Notes: a model not told the origin generated them from the sequence alone. 64,000 bases of DNA from Candidatus Berkelbacteria bacterium RIFCSPLOWO2_01_FULL_50_28 (GCA_001774395.1 MEZX01000002.1:463000-526999), one strand, 5' to 3'. Shown: positions 18,001 to 27,003, numbered from the stretch's first letter. Program-made: numbers and translations.

Positions 18001-21000
18001 TTAGCTACATCCCCCGGTTGTCGAGCCGCAAGACAAGCAGGTGTAGCATGTACCGGTTTTGAATGTCATCGAGCCGCAGTTCGGGCAGGCCGGAGCGTCC
18101 GAAGCAACCTCTTTGGCCAAGACAGCTTTTTCGGCAGCCTCAGCTTCTTCGACGGCATCCTCGTCATCTTCAAGTGTCGGTGGAACTTCGTTTACTTCAA
18201 CTAAGGTCTGTTGCGACGAAGCGGCAGCGGAATCGCTAACCAGCCCCAGTTGGGCCTGGTCTTCCACGCTGAGGAACTTCAGTCCTATGTAACGGGCAAT
18301 GTAGTCAACAATTGATTTGGCAAGACGGATTTGGGGGTTAGTGGTGAAGCCGTACGGGTCAAAACGGGAGTTAATAAACTTTCGCACAACCGTGGAAACC
18401 GGTACGCCGTACTGCAACATTATAGAGAGAGAGGTGGCAAAAGCGTCAACCAGTCCGGAAATTAGGCTCCCCTGCTTGGCCATGGTAATGAATACTTCAC
18501 CCGGGGTACCGTCGTCGTAAATCCCAACGGTAATATAACCCTCGTGTCCAGCGATTTGGAATTTGTGGGTAATCGCGTGGCGTTCGTCGGGCAAACGTCG
18601 TCGGCGAGGCATATAAACGACTTTCGTTTCACTCTTGGTCTCTGGTTCGTCGGGTACCTCATCAGTTTCACGTTTTTTTGTATTTAACGGCTGGCTCAAC
18701 TTCGAACCGTCCCGATATAGGGCGAGTGCTTTGACGCCCTGATGCCAAGACTGGATATAAACTTCCGTAACTTCTTCAACGGTGGCTTCGTGAGGCATAT
18801 TGATGGTTTTGGAAATTGCACCGGAGATAAACGGCTGGACGGCCGCCATCATCCGAACGTGAGCCATGGGGGCGATGAAGCGAGTTCCACGGGCGCCGCA
18901 TTTATTGGCGCAGTCGAAAACTTTTAGGTGCTCGTCTTTAAGAGATGGAGCGCCTTCAAGTGTCTGGGCGCCGCAAATAATCCCGTTGCTCTGGTTTATA
19001 TCGGTTTCGCTGTAGCCAGCTTTCTTTAGCCATGAGAACCCGGGTTCCGTTGATTCTTCCTCGGATATCCCCAGCCGCTCGTAGGCAACGTTACCCAAAG
19101 TGTGACGGTTGAATGCGTGATTGATGTCGAAACTGCTGCCGAGGATTTTGGCTACCTCGTCGATCTCACTTTCGGTAAGACCCTTTTCCGACAGGCTGGT
19201 GCGATTGATTGGCGTAGATCCCTCTAGCGACCCCGTGCCTAAAACGTAAGTTAGAATACCTTGGCGTTGCGATTCATCATATCCAAGGTTAGCTAAGGCC
19301 TGTGAGACAGCGCTGTTAACGATCTTTACCGAACCGCCGCCGGCGAGTTTTTTGAATTTCACTACGGCAAAATCTGGTTCGACACCGGTGGTGTCGCAGT
19401 CCATCAAAAGCCCAATCGTTCCAGTTGGAGCGATAACGGTTGCTTGAGCGTTGCGATAACCAAATTGCTCGCCTAGGGCGACGGCTTCGTCCCAATCTTG
19501 TTTGGCGGCGGCGAGCAGATCTGTTGGACAGTGTCGCTCGTTCAGGGCGTACGCGGCGGACCGGTGCATTTGCATCACGTTTAACATTGGGGCCCGATTT
19601 TTAACAAATCCGGCGAACGGCCCCTTGACCGCCGAAATCTCGGCTGAAGTTTTGTAAGCGTGCCCGGTCATAATGGCCGAGAGCGCCCCGCCAATTGCCG
19701 TACCTTCGGGCGAGTCGTACGCAACGCCTTTGAGCATTAAGAGCGTGCCAAGGTTAGCAAAACCCAATCCTAGCGGTCGATAGTCGTGGGAGTTCTTGGC
19801 GAGAATTTCCGTAGGATAGCTGGAAAGATCGACCGCAATCTCTTGCGCAATAAACATAATCTTACAAGCGTGGCGATAGGCGGCGATATCGATGTTCCCT
19901 TTGTCGTCAGCAAACTTTACAAGGTTAATCGAGGCAAGGTTACAGGCTGAATCGTCAAGAAACATATACTCCGAACACGGGTTTGAGGCGTTTATTCGAC
20001 CGGTATTTGGGCAAGTGTGCCACTTATTGATAATTGTATCGAACTGCACACCTGGGTCGGCGCACTGCCAGGCGGCCTTGGCGATTTTGTCCATTAAGTA
20101 TTTGGCTTTGTAGGTTTTGTACGGCTCGTTAGACGTAACCGCTCGCGTAGTCCACTCCCCGTCACTTTCGTAAGAGCGCATGAACTCGTCGTTTAAGCGC
20201 ACCGAGTTGTTAGAGTTTTGGCCGGAAACAGTGTGATAAGCTTCACCGTTAAAATCGGATGAATATCCGGCATCGATCAGCGTTTGGACCTTGCGCTCCT
20301 CTTGCACCTTCCAATCGATAAATTCTTCAATCTCTGGATGAGTGATATCGACGACGACCATCTTTGCGGCTCGCCGGGTTGTCCCGCCAGATTTAACGGC
20401 ATCCGCCGCTCGGTCGAATACCCGAAGAAAGCTCATCATTCCACTGGACGTTCCGCCGCCGCTCAATCGCTCAAAACGGCTGCGAAGACGGGAAAAGTTG
20501 GCACCCGAGCCGGAGCCAAACTTAAAGATGCGCGACTCGGTTTTTATCAGCTCAAAAATATCACCAAGGCTATCCCCTACTGAGAGGATGAAGCAGGCCG
20601 AGCATTGCGGATTTCGATAACCGTTTTTTGTTTCCAAAACCTTCCCCTCCTTGAAGTCCCAATAGAAACTACCGTTTGTGCCCTCGATTTTGTATTGATG
20701 ATAAAGTCCGCAGTTGAACCAAACTGGTGAGTTGAAAGCCGCTTTTTGGTTGATGAGGAGGAATTTTAACTCGTCTTCAAATGTAATTCGATCCTCGGGG
20801 GTGGCAAAGTAACCGAACTTCTCACCGAAGTCGGCCATGGTGTGGCTGATACGGTGAACCGCTTGCTTCGCGCTGGTTTCTCGTCCTTCAGGTGTTGGGA
20901 CGCCGGCTTTGCGCAAATATTTGTATGCCAAAATGTCGGTTGCTAGTTGGCTCCAAGACGAAGGAACCTCGACATTGCTGATCTGAGCGATGATATTGCC

Positions 21001-21204
21001 GGATTCGTCGGCAATCGTCGTGGTGCGACGGTCGTACTGCAGTTGGCTAAATGGATCTTGACCCGGAGTGGTGAATCTTCTAGTTAGTTTTAGGCCTGTT
21101 TTGTGGTTTGGTTTGGCGCTGTTGGTGAGATCGACGGAAATCTCCACTGGTTTTAGAGCAATTTCCGCTGACTTGTCCTGCCCGCTCTTGTTGTTTTTTG
21201 CCAT
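18001..21204 (-). CDS. nrdJ: Vitamin B12-dependent (class II) ribonucleotide reductase
   Basis: Reduces ribonucleotides to deoxyribonucleotides with adenosylcobalamin as radical source. At 1067 residues it is the long NrdJ form. Visible are NSPVWFNCGLY and QCSACFILSVGDSL, which carry active-site cysteines, the glycine-rich FGSGSGANFSRLR, NPCSEYMFLDDSACNLAS, APTGTIGLLMDCDTTG, and a C-terminal CPNCGSMTFKTGTCYTC zinc-type tail used for re-reduction. Such enzymes need no oxygen and no NrdB. It starts with MAKNNKSGQDKS; GGGAGGGTGG just before the ATG supplies an SD. Confidence 0.96.
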   Translation of the reverse strand: MAKNNKSGQDKSAEIALKPVEISVDLTNSAKPNHKTGLKLTRRFTTPGQDPFSQLQYDRRTTTIADESGNIIAQISNVEVPSSWSQLATDILAYKYLRKAGVPTPEGRETSAKQAVHRISHTMADFGEKFGYFATPEDRITFEDELKFLLINQKAAFNSPVWFNCGLYHQYKIEGTNGSFYWDFKEGKVLETKNGYRNPQCSACFILSVGDSLGDIFELIKTESRIFKFGSGSGANFSRLRSRFERLSGGGTSSGMMSFLRVFDRAADAVKSGGTTRRAAKMVVVDITHPEIEEFIDWKVQEERKVQTLIDAGYSSDFNGEAYHTVSGQNSNNSVRLNDEFMRSYESDGEWTTRAVTSNEPYKTYKAKYLMDKIAKAAWQCADPGVQFDTIINKWHTCPNTGRINASNPCSEYMFLDDSACNLASINLVKFADDKGNIDIAAYRHACKIMFIAQEIAVDLSSYPTEILAKNSHDYRPLGLGFANLGTLLMLKGVAYDSPEGTAIGGALSAIMTGHAYKTSAEISAVKGPFAGFVKNRAPMLNVMQMHRSAAYALNERHCPTDLLAAAKQDWDEAVALGEQFGYRNAQATVIAPTGTIGLLMDCDTTGVEPDFAVVKFKKLAGGGSVKIVNSAVSQALANLGYDESQRQGILTYVLGTGSLEGSTPINRTSLSEKGLTESEIDEVAKILGSSFDINHAFNRHTLGNVAYERLGISEEESTEPGFSWLKKAGYSETDINQSNGIICGAQTLEGAPSLKDEHLKVFDCANKCGARGTRFIAPMAHVRMMAAVQPFISGAISKTINMPHEATVEEVTEVYIQSWHQGVKALALYRDGSKLSQPLNTKKRETDEVPDEPETKSETKVVYMPRRRRLPDERHAITHKFQIAGHEGYITVGIYDDGTPGEVFITMAKQGSLISGLVDAFATSLSIMLQYGVPVSTVVRKFINSRFDPYGFTTNPQIRLAKSIVDYIARYIGLKFLSVEDQAQLGLVSDSAAASSQQTLVEVNEVPPTLEDDEDAVEEAEAAEKAVLAKEVASDAPACPNCGSMTFKTGTCYTCLSCGSTTGGCS

Positions 21205-21480
21205 TCCACCCTCCCGCTAAAGTTAACCAAACGCTTATCCACAATTGCCAATGCAGCTAACAATGTCAAGGGCTGATTTTACGGGAAAGATACGGGAAAT
21301 GTTCGGGGAGCAAGGCTTCCCTGAAGCCACACAAACTTTGTGGGGGTGAGGGGCTTAATTCCGAAGCAGCCCCTACACCCCCACGCCCCCTACCCTGCAC
21401 GGTTCCCGCGGGGCATGGAGAAAAATTGCCGCGCTTCTGGAAGGATCACAGAGCGACTTGGCAATTTTTCGTGTATTGGT
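21205..21480 (-). promoter_or_regulatory. nrdJ leader with two long hairpins
   Basis: The 275 bases before nrdJ contain GTGGGGGTGAGGGGCT / AGCCCCTACACCCCCAC (21340-21384) and GAAAAATTGCC / GGCAATTTTTC (21420-21470) with a further inner stem. TTGACA (minus strand, 21269-21264) could be a -35 box, but the -10 region (AATTGT) is poor. No cobalamin riboswitch consensus was found although the enzyme uses B12. Confidence 0.35.
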
Positions 21481-21482
21481 AT

Positions 21483-21518
21483 AAAAAACTCCCGCCGTGC
21501 CGGGTGGCAGGGCGGGAG
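21483..21518 (-). terminator. Terminator of unknown paralogue A
   Basis: CTCCCGCC and GGCGGGAG pair and are followed on the minus strand by six T. The 26-base hairpin core is identical to that after paralogue B (22235-22260). Confidence 0.8.
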
Positions 21519-21551
21519 TGACTTCAACGGGGCTGTCGTTTGTCAGTCTGG

Positions 21552-22067
21552 TCAGCGTACCGAGAAGTGGAGCTTGGTTCGACCCACTTTCCAGAGATAG
21601 ACCCAAGAGATCAGGCCTGTTCTGCCAGGTCTGTCTTTCAAGAGCTCGGAACTTCCCCTGAGATCGATACTGAGCATCCGGTACGGACCGTGCACGAACC
21701 TGAACAGTGCCCCCTCGAGACAGAGGGGCTCTATGTGCTCCGCAGATGCAGCGCCGATGGTCAGAACCTGGTCTGATGGAATCTCTGGAACCGGGGCCGA
21801 CGGAGCGCCTGACTGGGCCCAGCAGTATGGATAGTCGCAATGTTCGGGATGCGGCGGCCACCATAGTGTAAAGCCCACACCACTTTCACTTTGGAACGTT
21901 ATGGTTCTGCTTCTCCCAAACGTAAGGCTGTCCCCGTCGTATGGCTCCGAGGCATTGTAGTAAAGGAACTTCTCGATCGCGCTTCTCCACTCGTTACCAC
22001 CGAAATCAAGATATATCGGGTGCTGGAAATGGATACGCGTAATCAGGGTTTGATTTGAAAGGTTCAT
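21552..22067 (-). CDS. Unknown protein A of a tandem paralogue pair
   Basis: A 171-residue soluble protein with no domain I recognise. It is clearly related to the next gene: both have FGG near the N-terminus, a LTF segment, LFxFVHGP near residue 115, and YLWK close to the C-terminus. The region 60-105 is rich in Pro, Cys, Tyr and Trp (WWPPHPEHCDYPYC). Two ATGs are adjacent; the second (22067) sits six bases from GGGAG and is preferred. It has its own hairpin terminator and looks monocistronic. Confidence 0.65.
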   Translation of the reverse strand: MNLSNQTLITRIHFQHPIYLDFGGNEWRSAIEKFLYYNASEPYDGDSLTFGRSRTITFQSESGVGFTLWWPPHPEHCDYPYCWAQSGAPSAPVPEIPSDQVLTIGAASAEHIEPLCLEGALFRFVHGPYRMLSIDLRGSSELLKDRPGRTGLISWVYLWKVGRTKLHFSVR

Positions 22068-22162
22068 CATGGTCTCCCATGGCTCGCACACGCACAGTGT
22101 CCTTGAACAACTCAAGGAGAGGTCATGCAGCGAATGCTGGAATTTTATCACCCGTGGATAAG

Positions 22163-22213
22163 AAGGTCAAGAAGTTTGAGCCGGAAGTGTCACTATTCAA
22201 ACTCTTGACCTTC
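22163..22213. terminator. Inverted repeat between the paralogues
   Basis: AAGGTCAAGAAGTTTGA and TTCAAACTCTTGACCTT pair over about 17 positions. It lies between paralogue A's start and paralogue B's terminator. With T-rich ends it may act as a terminator, or as an operator. Confidence 0.4.
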
Positions 22214-22223
22214 TTTATTGATA

Positions 22224-22260
22224 TAAAAAAATATCCCGCCGTGCCGGGTGGCAGGGCGGG
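22224..22260 (-). terminator. Terminator of unknown paralogue B
   Basis: CCCGCC / GGCGGG stem with a GTGCCGGGTGGCAG loop and seven T on the minus strand. The core is identical over 26 bases to the terminator of paralogue A. Confidence 0.8.
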
Positions 22261-22280
22261 GTGGTGCTGACGGGGCGGGA

Positions 22281-22745
22281 TCAGCGATACGAGGCGGCGA
22301 TATGCAATGCCCGATCTTTGGCCGACTTCCAAAGGTATAGCACCTGAATGAAACTGCCATCGCACTGACTAGGTCTCAAGTCGGGGAAGTATATGACGAG
22401 CACTATTCTTGGGCCATGAACGAAGTCGAACAGTCTCGACTTAACCCCAGTATCACTGCAGCTAGGGTGTGAGACTAGCACTTCATGCGGCTCGATAGCA
22501 GGCCTCTCATCTCCGACGCTTCCGCGAGCGCAGACGGTTCCATTGCGATGATCCCACTCGATCCTCACCTGTGTACCCAAGGCCAGACTGAAGGTGAGGT
22601 TCTGACAGTCCCTTCTAGTCTCCCTGGCGGCCGTGAGCAAGAAGTCTGTGATCGCCTCTTTCCACAATCTACCGATTGCTTTGTTGTGGCCCCCAAATGA
22701 GGCGATGTACTCGACCTCGGTGCCATTTATGTCTTGGTACGGCAT
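22281..22745 (-). CDS. Unknown protein B of a tandem paralogue pair
   Basis: A 154-residue soluble protein related to the neighbouring paralogue A (shared FGG, LTF, LFDFVHGP and VLYLWK blocks) but diverged elsewhere. No known domain. The start at 22745 (MPYQDINGTEVEY) is set by GGAGGG five bases upstream. A promoter lies about 75 bases before the start. The pair, each with its own terminator, points to duplication of a whole single-gene unit. Confidence 0.65.
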   Translation of the reverse strand: MPYQDINGTEVEYIASFGGHNKAIGRLWKEAITDFLLTAARETRRDCQNLTFSLALGTQVRIEWDHRNGTVCARGSVGDERPAIEPHEVLVSHPSCSDTGVKSRLFDFVHGPRIVLVIYFPDLRPSQCDGSFIQVLYLWKSAKDRALHIAASYR

Positions 22746-22820
22746 GGATCCCTCCAATGCATCGCACATTTTCAACGTCGCTAAACTATTCTTGCGAGAG
22801 AAATGCTACGAGTTGAAAGT

Positions 22821-22849
22821 AGTCTATCCTTGATAAACTAAAAGGTCAA
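22821..22849 (-). promoter_or_regulatory. Promoter of unknown paralogue B
   Basis: On the minus strand TTGACC (22849-22844) and TAGACT (22826-22821) are 17 bases apart. Confidence 0.5.
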
Positions 22850-23202
22850 TGATTTAGCTCCCTTTCTCTAACGAGATGTGGAGAAAAAGCTTCGGGGGTT
22901 CGTCCATAAGCTGGGCTCCAGCGTCCCGGCTAAGCCACTCGCTTTTTCGAGCTATTGATACTGAAAACCGGCGACTGCCACAGCGATTTCGTCAGAAATC
23001 GGAGCATAGCGAGATCCTTCCGGTGGCGAGGAGCCGGCTTTCTCCACCCGCCTGGGGCGAGCGTGACAGGGTAAGGGGTGTGGGGACCTAGGGACGGTCT
23101 TCGCAATTCAAGTCCCTGGTCCCCACAAAAAAGCTGCAGGGGCCTGGCCCCTACAATAATACTTCCGACCGAGTCGACAAAAATCATTTCTAGTGAATTA
23201 GG
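22850..23202. other. Gene-free stretch between paralogue B and ftsZ
   Basis: About 350 bases without a gene. It contains GTGGGGACCTAGGGAC / GTCCCTGGTCCCCAC (23080-23126), a strong hairpin without a T run, and a short GGGGCC/GGCCCC palindrome at 23139-23151. Nothing else recognised. Confidence 0.4.
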
Positions 23203-24444
23203 CTATCGTAGTTTGCGTCTGATGAACGCGGGGACGTCGAGTTGCTCGTCTTCTGGCTCTTCAGCCTTCTTCTCAAAAGTCGAGCGTGAGCGGTCCGGTT
23301 CGTGTCTCATCGGTGGCTCGGCACTTTCTGGCTCAACGGTAAACGGCGAAGATTGCGCGGTTGGCAACGAGCCAAAAAACGGGATCGACGACGATGGTGC
23401 TGGTGCGTTTTGCATGTTTGGACTGTGCATCGGTCGCGTTCCGAAGCCGAGCGGTTCTTCACCGAGTGCTCGCCGTTTGGCGGGGGCTTTTATCATCTCC
23501 GACTCAAACCCAGTGGCGATGACCGTCACTTTTACTTCGCCGGACATCGCTTCGTCAACCGTCACACCAAAGATGATGTTGGCCTCAGGGTGCGCCGCCT
23601 CGGTGATGGCTTTGGAAGCCTCTTCAACTTCGTACATAGTCATATCGGTGCCACCGGTGACGTTGTAGAGAATTCCAAGCGCGCCATCGATGGAGAGCTC
23701 GAGGAGCGGTGAGTCGATAGCTTGACGAGCCGCCTCAATGGCCCGGTTTTCACCACCGGCTCGACCGATTCCCATCAGGGCTGAACCAGCATCTTTCATA
23801 ATCGTTCGGACGTCAGCAAAGTCGACGTTAATAATCGCCGGGTTGACAATGATATCGGAAATGCCTTGAACTCCCTGGCGGAGGATGTCGTCAACGATGC
23901 CAAAGGCGTCGGTAAACGAGGTTTTTTTGTCGATCACTTGCAGTAGGCGGTCGTTAGGAATGGTAATTAGGGTGTCTACTTTGTCGCGCAGATCTTCGAT
24001 GCCAAGTTCGGCAACTTTCTTGCGACGGAGGCCTTCAAAACTGAACGGTTTGGTAACCACACCAACCGTGAGCGCACCGAGTTCACGGGCGATCTGAGCT
24101 ACCAACGGGGCGGCGCCTGTTCCGGTGCCGCCACCAGCGCCGCAGGTAACAAAAACCATATCGGCGCCCTTGAGCACCTCGTAAATTTCATCTTTATTTT
24201 CTTCGGCCGATTTGCGCCCAACTTCTGTGTCTGCTCCCGAACCTAAGCCCTTAGTTGTTTCTTTGCCGATCTGGACTTTTACCGGTGCCGGGTTGTTGGA
24301 AAGCGCCTGGGCATCAGTATTAATGGCGATAAACTCTACCCCTCGAACGCGGGCAGCGATCATGCGTGCCAGAGCGTTACCACCGGAGCCGCCTATGCCA
24401 CACACTTTAATTGATGCGAAAGTCTCGAGGGCTTCTTTGTTCAT
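23203..24444 (-). CDS. ftsZ: Cell division protein FtsZ
   Basis: Tubulin-like GTPase that forms the division ring. The 413 residues show the nucleotide site VCGIGGSGGNAL near residue 14, the tubulin signature GAGGGTGTGAAPLVAQ near 100, the T7 loop region NVDFADVRTIM near 205, a Pro/Ser-rich linker from about 320, and the conserved C-terminal tail VPAFIRRKLR that binds FtsA. It follows ftsA by 71 bases on the same strand. Confidence 0.97.
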   Translation of the reverse strand: MNKEALETFASIKVCGIGGSGGNALARMIAARVRGVEFIAINTDAQALSNNPAPVKVQIGKETTKGLGSGADTEVGRKSAEENKDEIYEVLKGADMVFVTCGAGGGTGTGAAPLVAQIARELGALTVGVVTKPFSFEGLRRKKVAELGIEDLRDKVDTLITIPNDRLLQVIDKKTSFTDAFGIVDDILRQGVQGISDIIVNPAIINVDFADVRTIMKDAGSALMGIGRAGGENRAIEAARQAIDSPLLELSIDGALGILYNVTGGTDMTMYEVEEASKAITEAAHPEANIIFGVTVDEAMSGEVKVTVIATGFESEMIKAPAKRRALGEEPLGFGTRPMHSPNMQNAPAPSSSIPFFGSLPTAQSSPFTVEPESAEPPMRHEPDRSRSTFEKKAEEPEDEQLDVPAFIRRKLR

Positions 24445-24515
24445 GTTTTATTTTATGAGGTTATCTTAAATGATCTAATTACGCAAAGCTTTGGCACATT
24501 TTACGAGCTTTATTC

Positions 24516-25754
24516 CTACCGTGCAAAGTGCTGGAAGATCTTCCGCACTTTATCCCAAACCCCCCCTATTTTTCCTACATCAACCCGCCAAGGTGCGTGT
24601 GTTTGCTTGTTCTCGTCCACTGCCCAGAGAACTAGGCCAACGCAGCAAGAGTAAATCGGATTATCGATCTTGTCAAGCAAACCCGAAATTTGAGCCGTTG
24701 GATAGCCGATGGTTGCCGGTAAGCGGAGGCTATCACGAGCCAGTTCGGTTAAGCCCTCAATCTCTGATCCCCCACCTGTAAATATTACTCCAGCGGGTAG
24801 TTTCCCCTCTTTTCCCGTCTTGCTCAGCTCTTCTTTGAGCATCTGGAATATTTCTTCAACGCGAGCTTTGATAATAACGGCCACCTCTTTTCGTGACACT
24901 CGTTCGTCCTCGGCTGGGTCGATTACGGCCAAATTAATCGTTTCAGAGTCGCGGATTTTATCGGTTAGAACGGTGCCGTATTTCAATTTCAAAGTGTCTG
25001 CCACATCTAAATTGGTCCGCAAGCCGATAGCGATATCGTTGGTGATATGTAACGAGCCGATCGGTAAGCAACCGCAGTAGAGTAGCTCGCCTTCCTCGTA
25101 AACGGCGTACGATGTTGTGCCAGCGCCGATATCAACCACAATAACGCCTGAATCAAGCTGTTTTTTTGTAGTAATGGCTTTGGCGGTGGCCAGCGGCGCG
25201 AAAATTAAGCCGTCAATGTTAATGCCTGCTTGTTCGACGGCTCGAGTTAAATTACGAATTGCCGCGGTGGCGCCGCTAACAACGAGGGCTTGCACTTCAA
25301 GACGGATGCCGGTCATACCGGCTGGATCGCGTATCTCATCTTGGCCGTCAACGATAAAGTGATGAGCAAAAGTGTGAATGAGCTCGCGATTCTGAGGTAG
25401 GGCGACGGTTTTGGCCGCATCGATAACTCGATCGATGTCGTCTTGTTGGATCTCACCAGAGGCGCGGCCAACAGCGATTACTCCCTGGGCGGGCTGAGAA
25501 ATTATGTGCGAGCCAGAAATTGATAGATAGGCATGAGTAACATTGATGCCCGCCATTCGCTCGGCTTCCTCCAAGGCATGTGATATAGAGCTAACTGTCT
25601 CCTCCAGGTCGATTACTATCCCCTTGCGCATGCCGTGATGGACCACGGAGGCCAGTCCCATTACCGACAGCACACCTTCGTTGATCGTGCCAATTACCAC
25701 CGCCACCTTGGACGTGCCGATGTCTATCCCTGTAATAATATTGTCTTGAGTCAT
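24516..25754 (-). CDS. ftsA: Cell division protein FtsA
   Basis: Actin-like ATPase that tethers FtsZ to the membrane. The 412 residues include phosphate-1 ITGIDIGTSKVAVVIG, the SHS2 insertion with VTHAYLSISGSHI, phosphate-2 VVDIGAGTTSYAVY near 190, and VIFTGGGSEIEGL near 345; the end KVRKIFQHF is a plausible amphipathic membrane anchor. The true start is 25754 (MTQDN); upstream codons are translated repeat. GGCGG sits in a small hairpin loop seven bases before the ATG. Confidence 0.95.
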   Translation of the reverse strand: MTQDNIITGIDIGTSKVAVVIGTINEGVLSVMGLASVVHHGMRKGIVIDLEETVSSISHALEEAERMAGINVTHAYLSISGSHIISQPAQGVIAVGRASGEIQQDDIDRVIDAAKTVALPQNRELIHTFAHHFIVDGQDEIRDPAGMTGIRLEVQALVVSGATAAIRNLTRAVEQAGINIDGLIFAPLATAKAITTKKQLDSGVIVVDIGAGTTSYAVYEEGELLYCGCLPIGSLHITNDIAIGLRTNLDVADTLKLKYGTVLTDKIRDSETINLAVIDPAEDERVSRKEVAVIIKARVEEIFQMLKEELSKTGKEGKLPAGVIFTGGGSEIEGLTELARDSLRLPATIGYPTAQISGLLDKIDNPIYSCCVGLVLWAVDENKQTHAPWRVDVGKIGGVWDKVRKIFQHFAR

Positions 25755-25932
25755 CAGCAAAATCCGCCTGATTTTGTAATTTCTAATTTCCAATTTCTAA
25801 TTTTCCCTTCGATAAACTCAGGGCCCTGAGCGGAGTCGATGGGCATTGAATTTTTAATGACAGAATTTAAAATTAGAGCATTCGGCCTTAACTCAAAATT
25901 CAAAATTCTAAATTCAAAATTCCTTCTGTGTT
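25755..25932. repeat. AT-rich interspersed repeat with embedded palindrome (copy 2, ftsA-ybeY)
   Basis: Units of ggaaattagaaatt, then at 25805-25843 a CCCTTCGATAAACTCAGGG / CCCTGAGCGGAGTCGATGGG palindrome of the kind widely seen in environmental genomes, then more caaaattc units to the end of ybeY. The ftsA-proximal edge contains AAAATC-AGGCG-GATTTT, a hairpin over the ribosome-binding site. Confidence 0.65.
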
Positions 25933-26301
25933 TCATCGGTGGTGATACCCTAATAAGTGAAGTAGCCCGTGTCCGCAGAGCATCTCAATTTCTCTTTCGA
26001 GCGGAATTCCCGCTTCTGTAGCTTGACGCTCGGCCGTATCGGCTGAGACAGCAATTGAACCCAGCAACGGCTCATCGCGGGAAGTGTTGGGGTAGTTTTC
26101 AAAACTAAGAACGTCTGTTGGCTGGTCGATATGGCGAAACTTGGCGTTCAGCTCCTGAATTTGGGCGTCTGTAGTTATCATTACCTCTAAATTCACTCTA
26201 CCAACCGTATTCAGGCGTAGCAAGATTGACGAGAGATGTTTTTTTATATCTTCCTCGTGAAGTCTAACTTTGGTCTGGTTCGACCACGTTAGTTCAAGCA
26301 T
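25933..26301 (-). CDS. ybeY: Endoribonuclease YbeY (rRNA maturation), C-terminally short
   Basis: Zinc-dependent RNase for 16S rRNA 3' maturation and ribosome quality control. Motifs: NAKFRHIDQPTDVLSFE near residue 55 and the zinc site HGLLHLLGYHH at the very end, with three His. The protein stops one residue after that site (122 aa), whereas most relatives have a further 15-25 residues. The stop coincides with the edge of an AT-rich repeat. It starts at 26301 (MLELTWSN), just after the yqeY stop. Confidence 0.88.
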   Translation of the reverse strand: MLELTWSNQTKVRLHEEDIKKHLSSILLRLNTVGRVNLEVMITTDAQIQELNAKFRHIDQPTDVLSFENYPNTSRDEPLLGSIAVSADTAERQATEAGIPLEREIEMLCGHGLLHLLGYHHR

Positions 26302-26302
26302 T

Positions 26303-26746
26303 TTAGAGACCCGCGAGTTCTTTGGCAATTTTGGAAACTAACCCCATGTCGGCTTTGCCTTTGAGTTCGGCGGAGAGCCTACCCATCAGCTGACCGATAT
26401 TTTCTTTTAGTTCTGGATGGTTGGCCAGAAAATCGGTGACTTTTTGACGAATTTCATCCTCGCGCATTTGAGCGGGCAGATATTTCTGCAGTGCATCCAT
26501 TTCTTGCTGCTCTTGCTTGGCCAGTTCCGGCTTGTCGGCGATTTTATAAGACTCAATCGCCTCTTGGCGGCGCTTCACCTCTTTTTGAATAACACTGATA
26601 GTTTCTTCGTCCGATAGCTCGTGTTGGCGTTCGATTTTGACGTTCTGCAGAGCGCTTTTTAGGTAACGAAGCGTGTCGCGCAGAAATGCGTCTTTGGCTT
26701 TTGTGGCTTCCAGAAGATCACTTTCGATCTTGCTCAGAAGCGACAT
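26303..26746 (-). CDS. GatB/YqeY domain protein
   Basis: A 147-residue alpha-helical protein of the YqeY family, related to the C-terminal domain of the GatB amidotransferase subunit and often next to bS21, as here. Conserved features are AKDAFLRDTLRYLKSALQN, EVKRRQEAIESY, LPAQM and GQLMGRLSAELKGKADMGLVSKI. It may bind tRNA. It starts at the last base of the bS21 stop, so bS21-yqeY-ybeY form an operon. Confidence 0.92.
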   Translation of the reverse strand: MSLLSKIESDLLEATKAKDAFLRDTLRYLKSALQNVKIERQHELSDEETISVIQKEVKRRQEAIESYKIADKPELAKQEQQEMDALQKYLPAQMREDEIRQKVTDFLANHPELKENIGQLMGRLSAELKGKADMGLVSKIAKELAGL

Positions 26747-26946
26747 TAGTATCCCCGCTTTTCCTTGCGGCGGACGGCTTTGGTTTGGGCGACTTGGCGG
26801 CGTTTAAAGCGAGACGGCTTTTTCTCGAAGTATCGGCGCGCTTTAATTTCGGTTAAGAGATCTGATTGCTGAACCTCGCGAAAAAAGCGTCGTAGGACGA
26901 CTTCGGTCGAGGGGGCAACGGTACTGCGCGGGGCAGAATGCATCAT
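26746..26946 (-). CDS. rpsU: Ribosomal protein bS21
   Basis: A 66-residue basic protein of the small subunit. The pattern LRRFFREVQQSDLLTEIKARRYFEKK then an Arg/Lys-rich tail is bS21. Two adjacent ATGs (26946, 26943) are possible. No SD exists; TTAACC and TACAAT (spacing 17) place the predicted transcription start within about ten bases of the ATG, so the message may be leaderless. Confidence 0.9.
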   Translation of the reverse strand: MMHSAPRSTVAPSTEVVLRRFFREVQQSDLLTEIKARRYFEKKPSRFKRRQVAQTKAVRRKEKRGY

Positions 26947-27003
26947 TATTGAGAATATTGTAACAAAAATATCGCCCAAGGTTAAGTGTCGCCTGCAAAA
27001 CTG

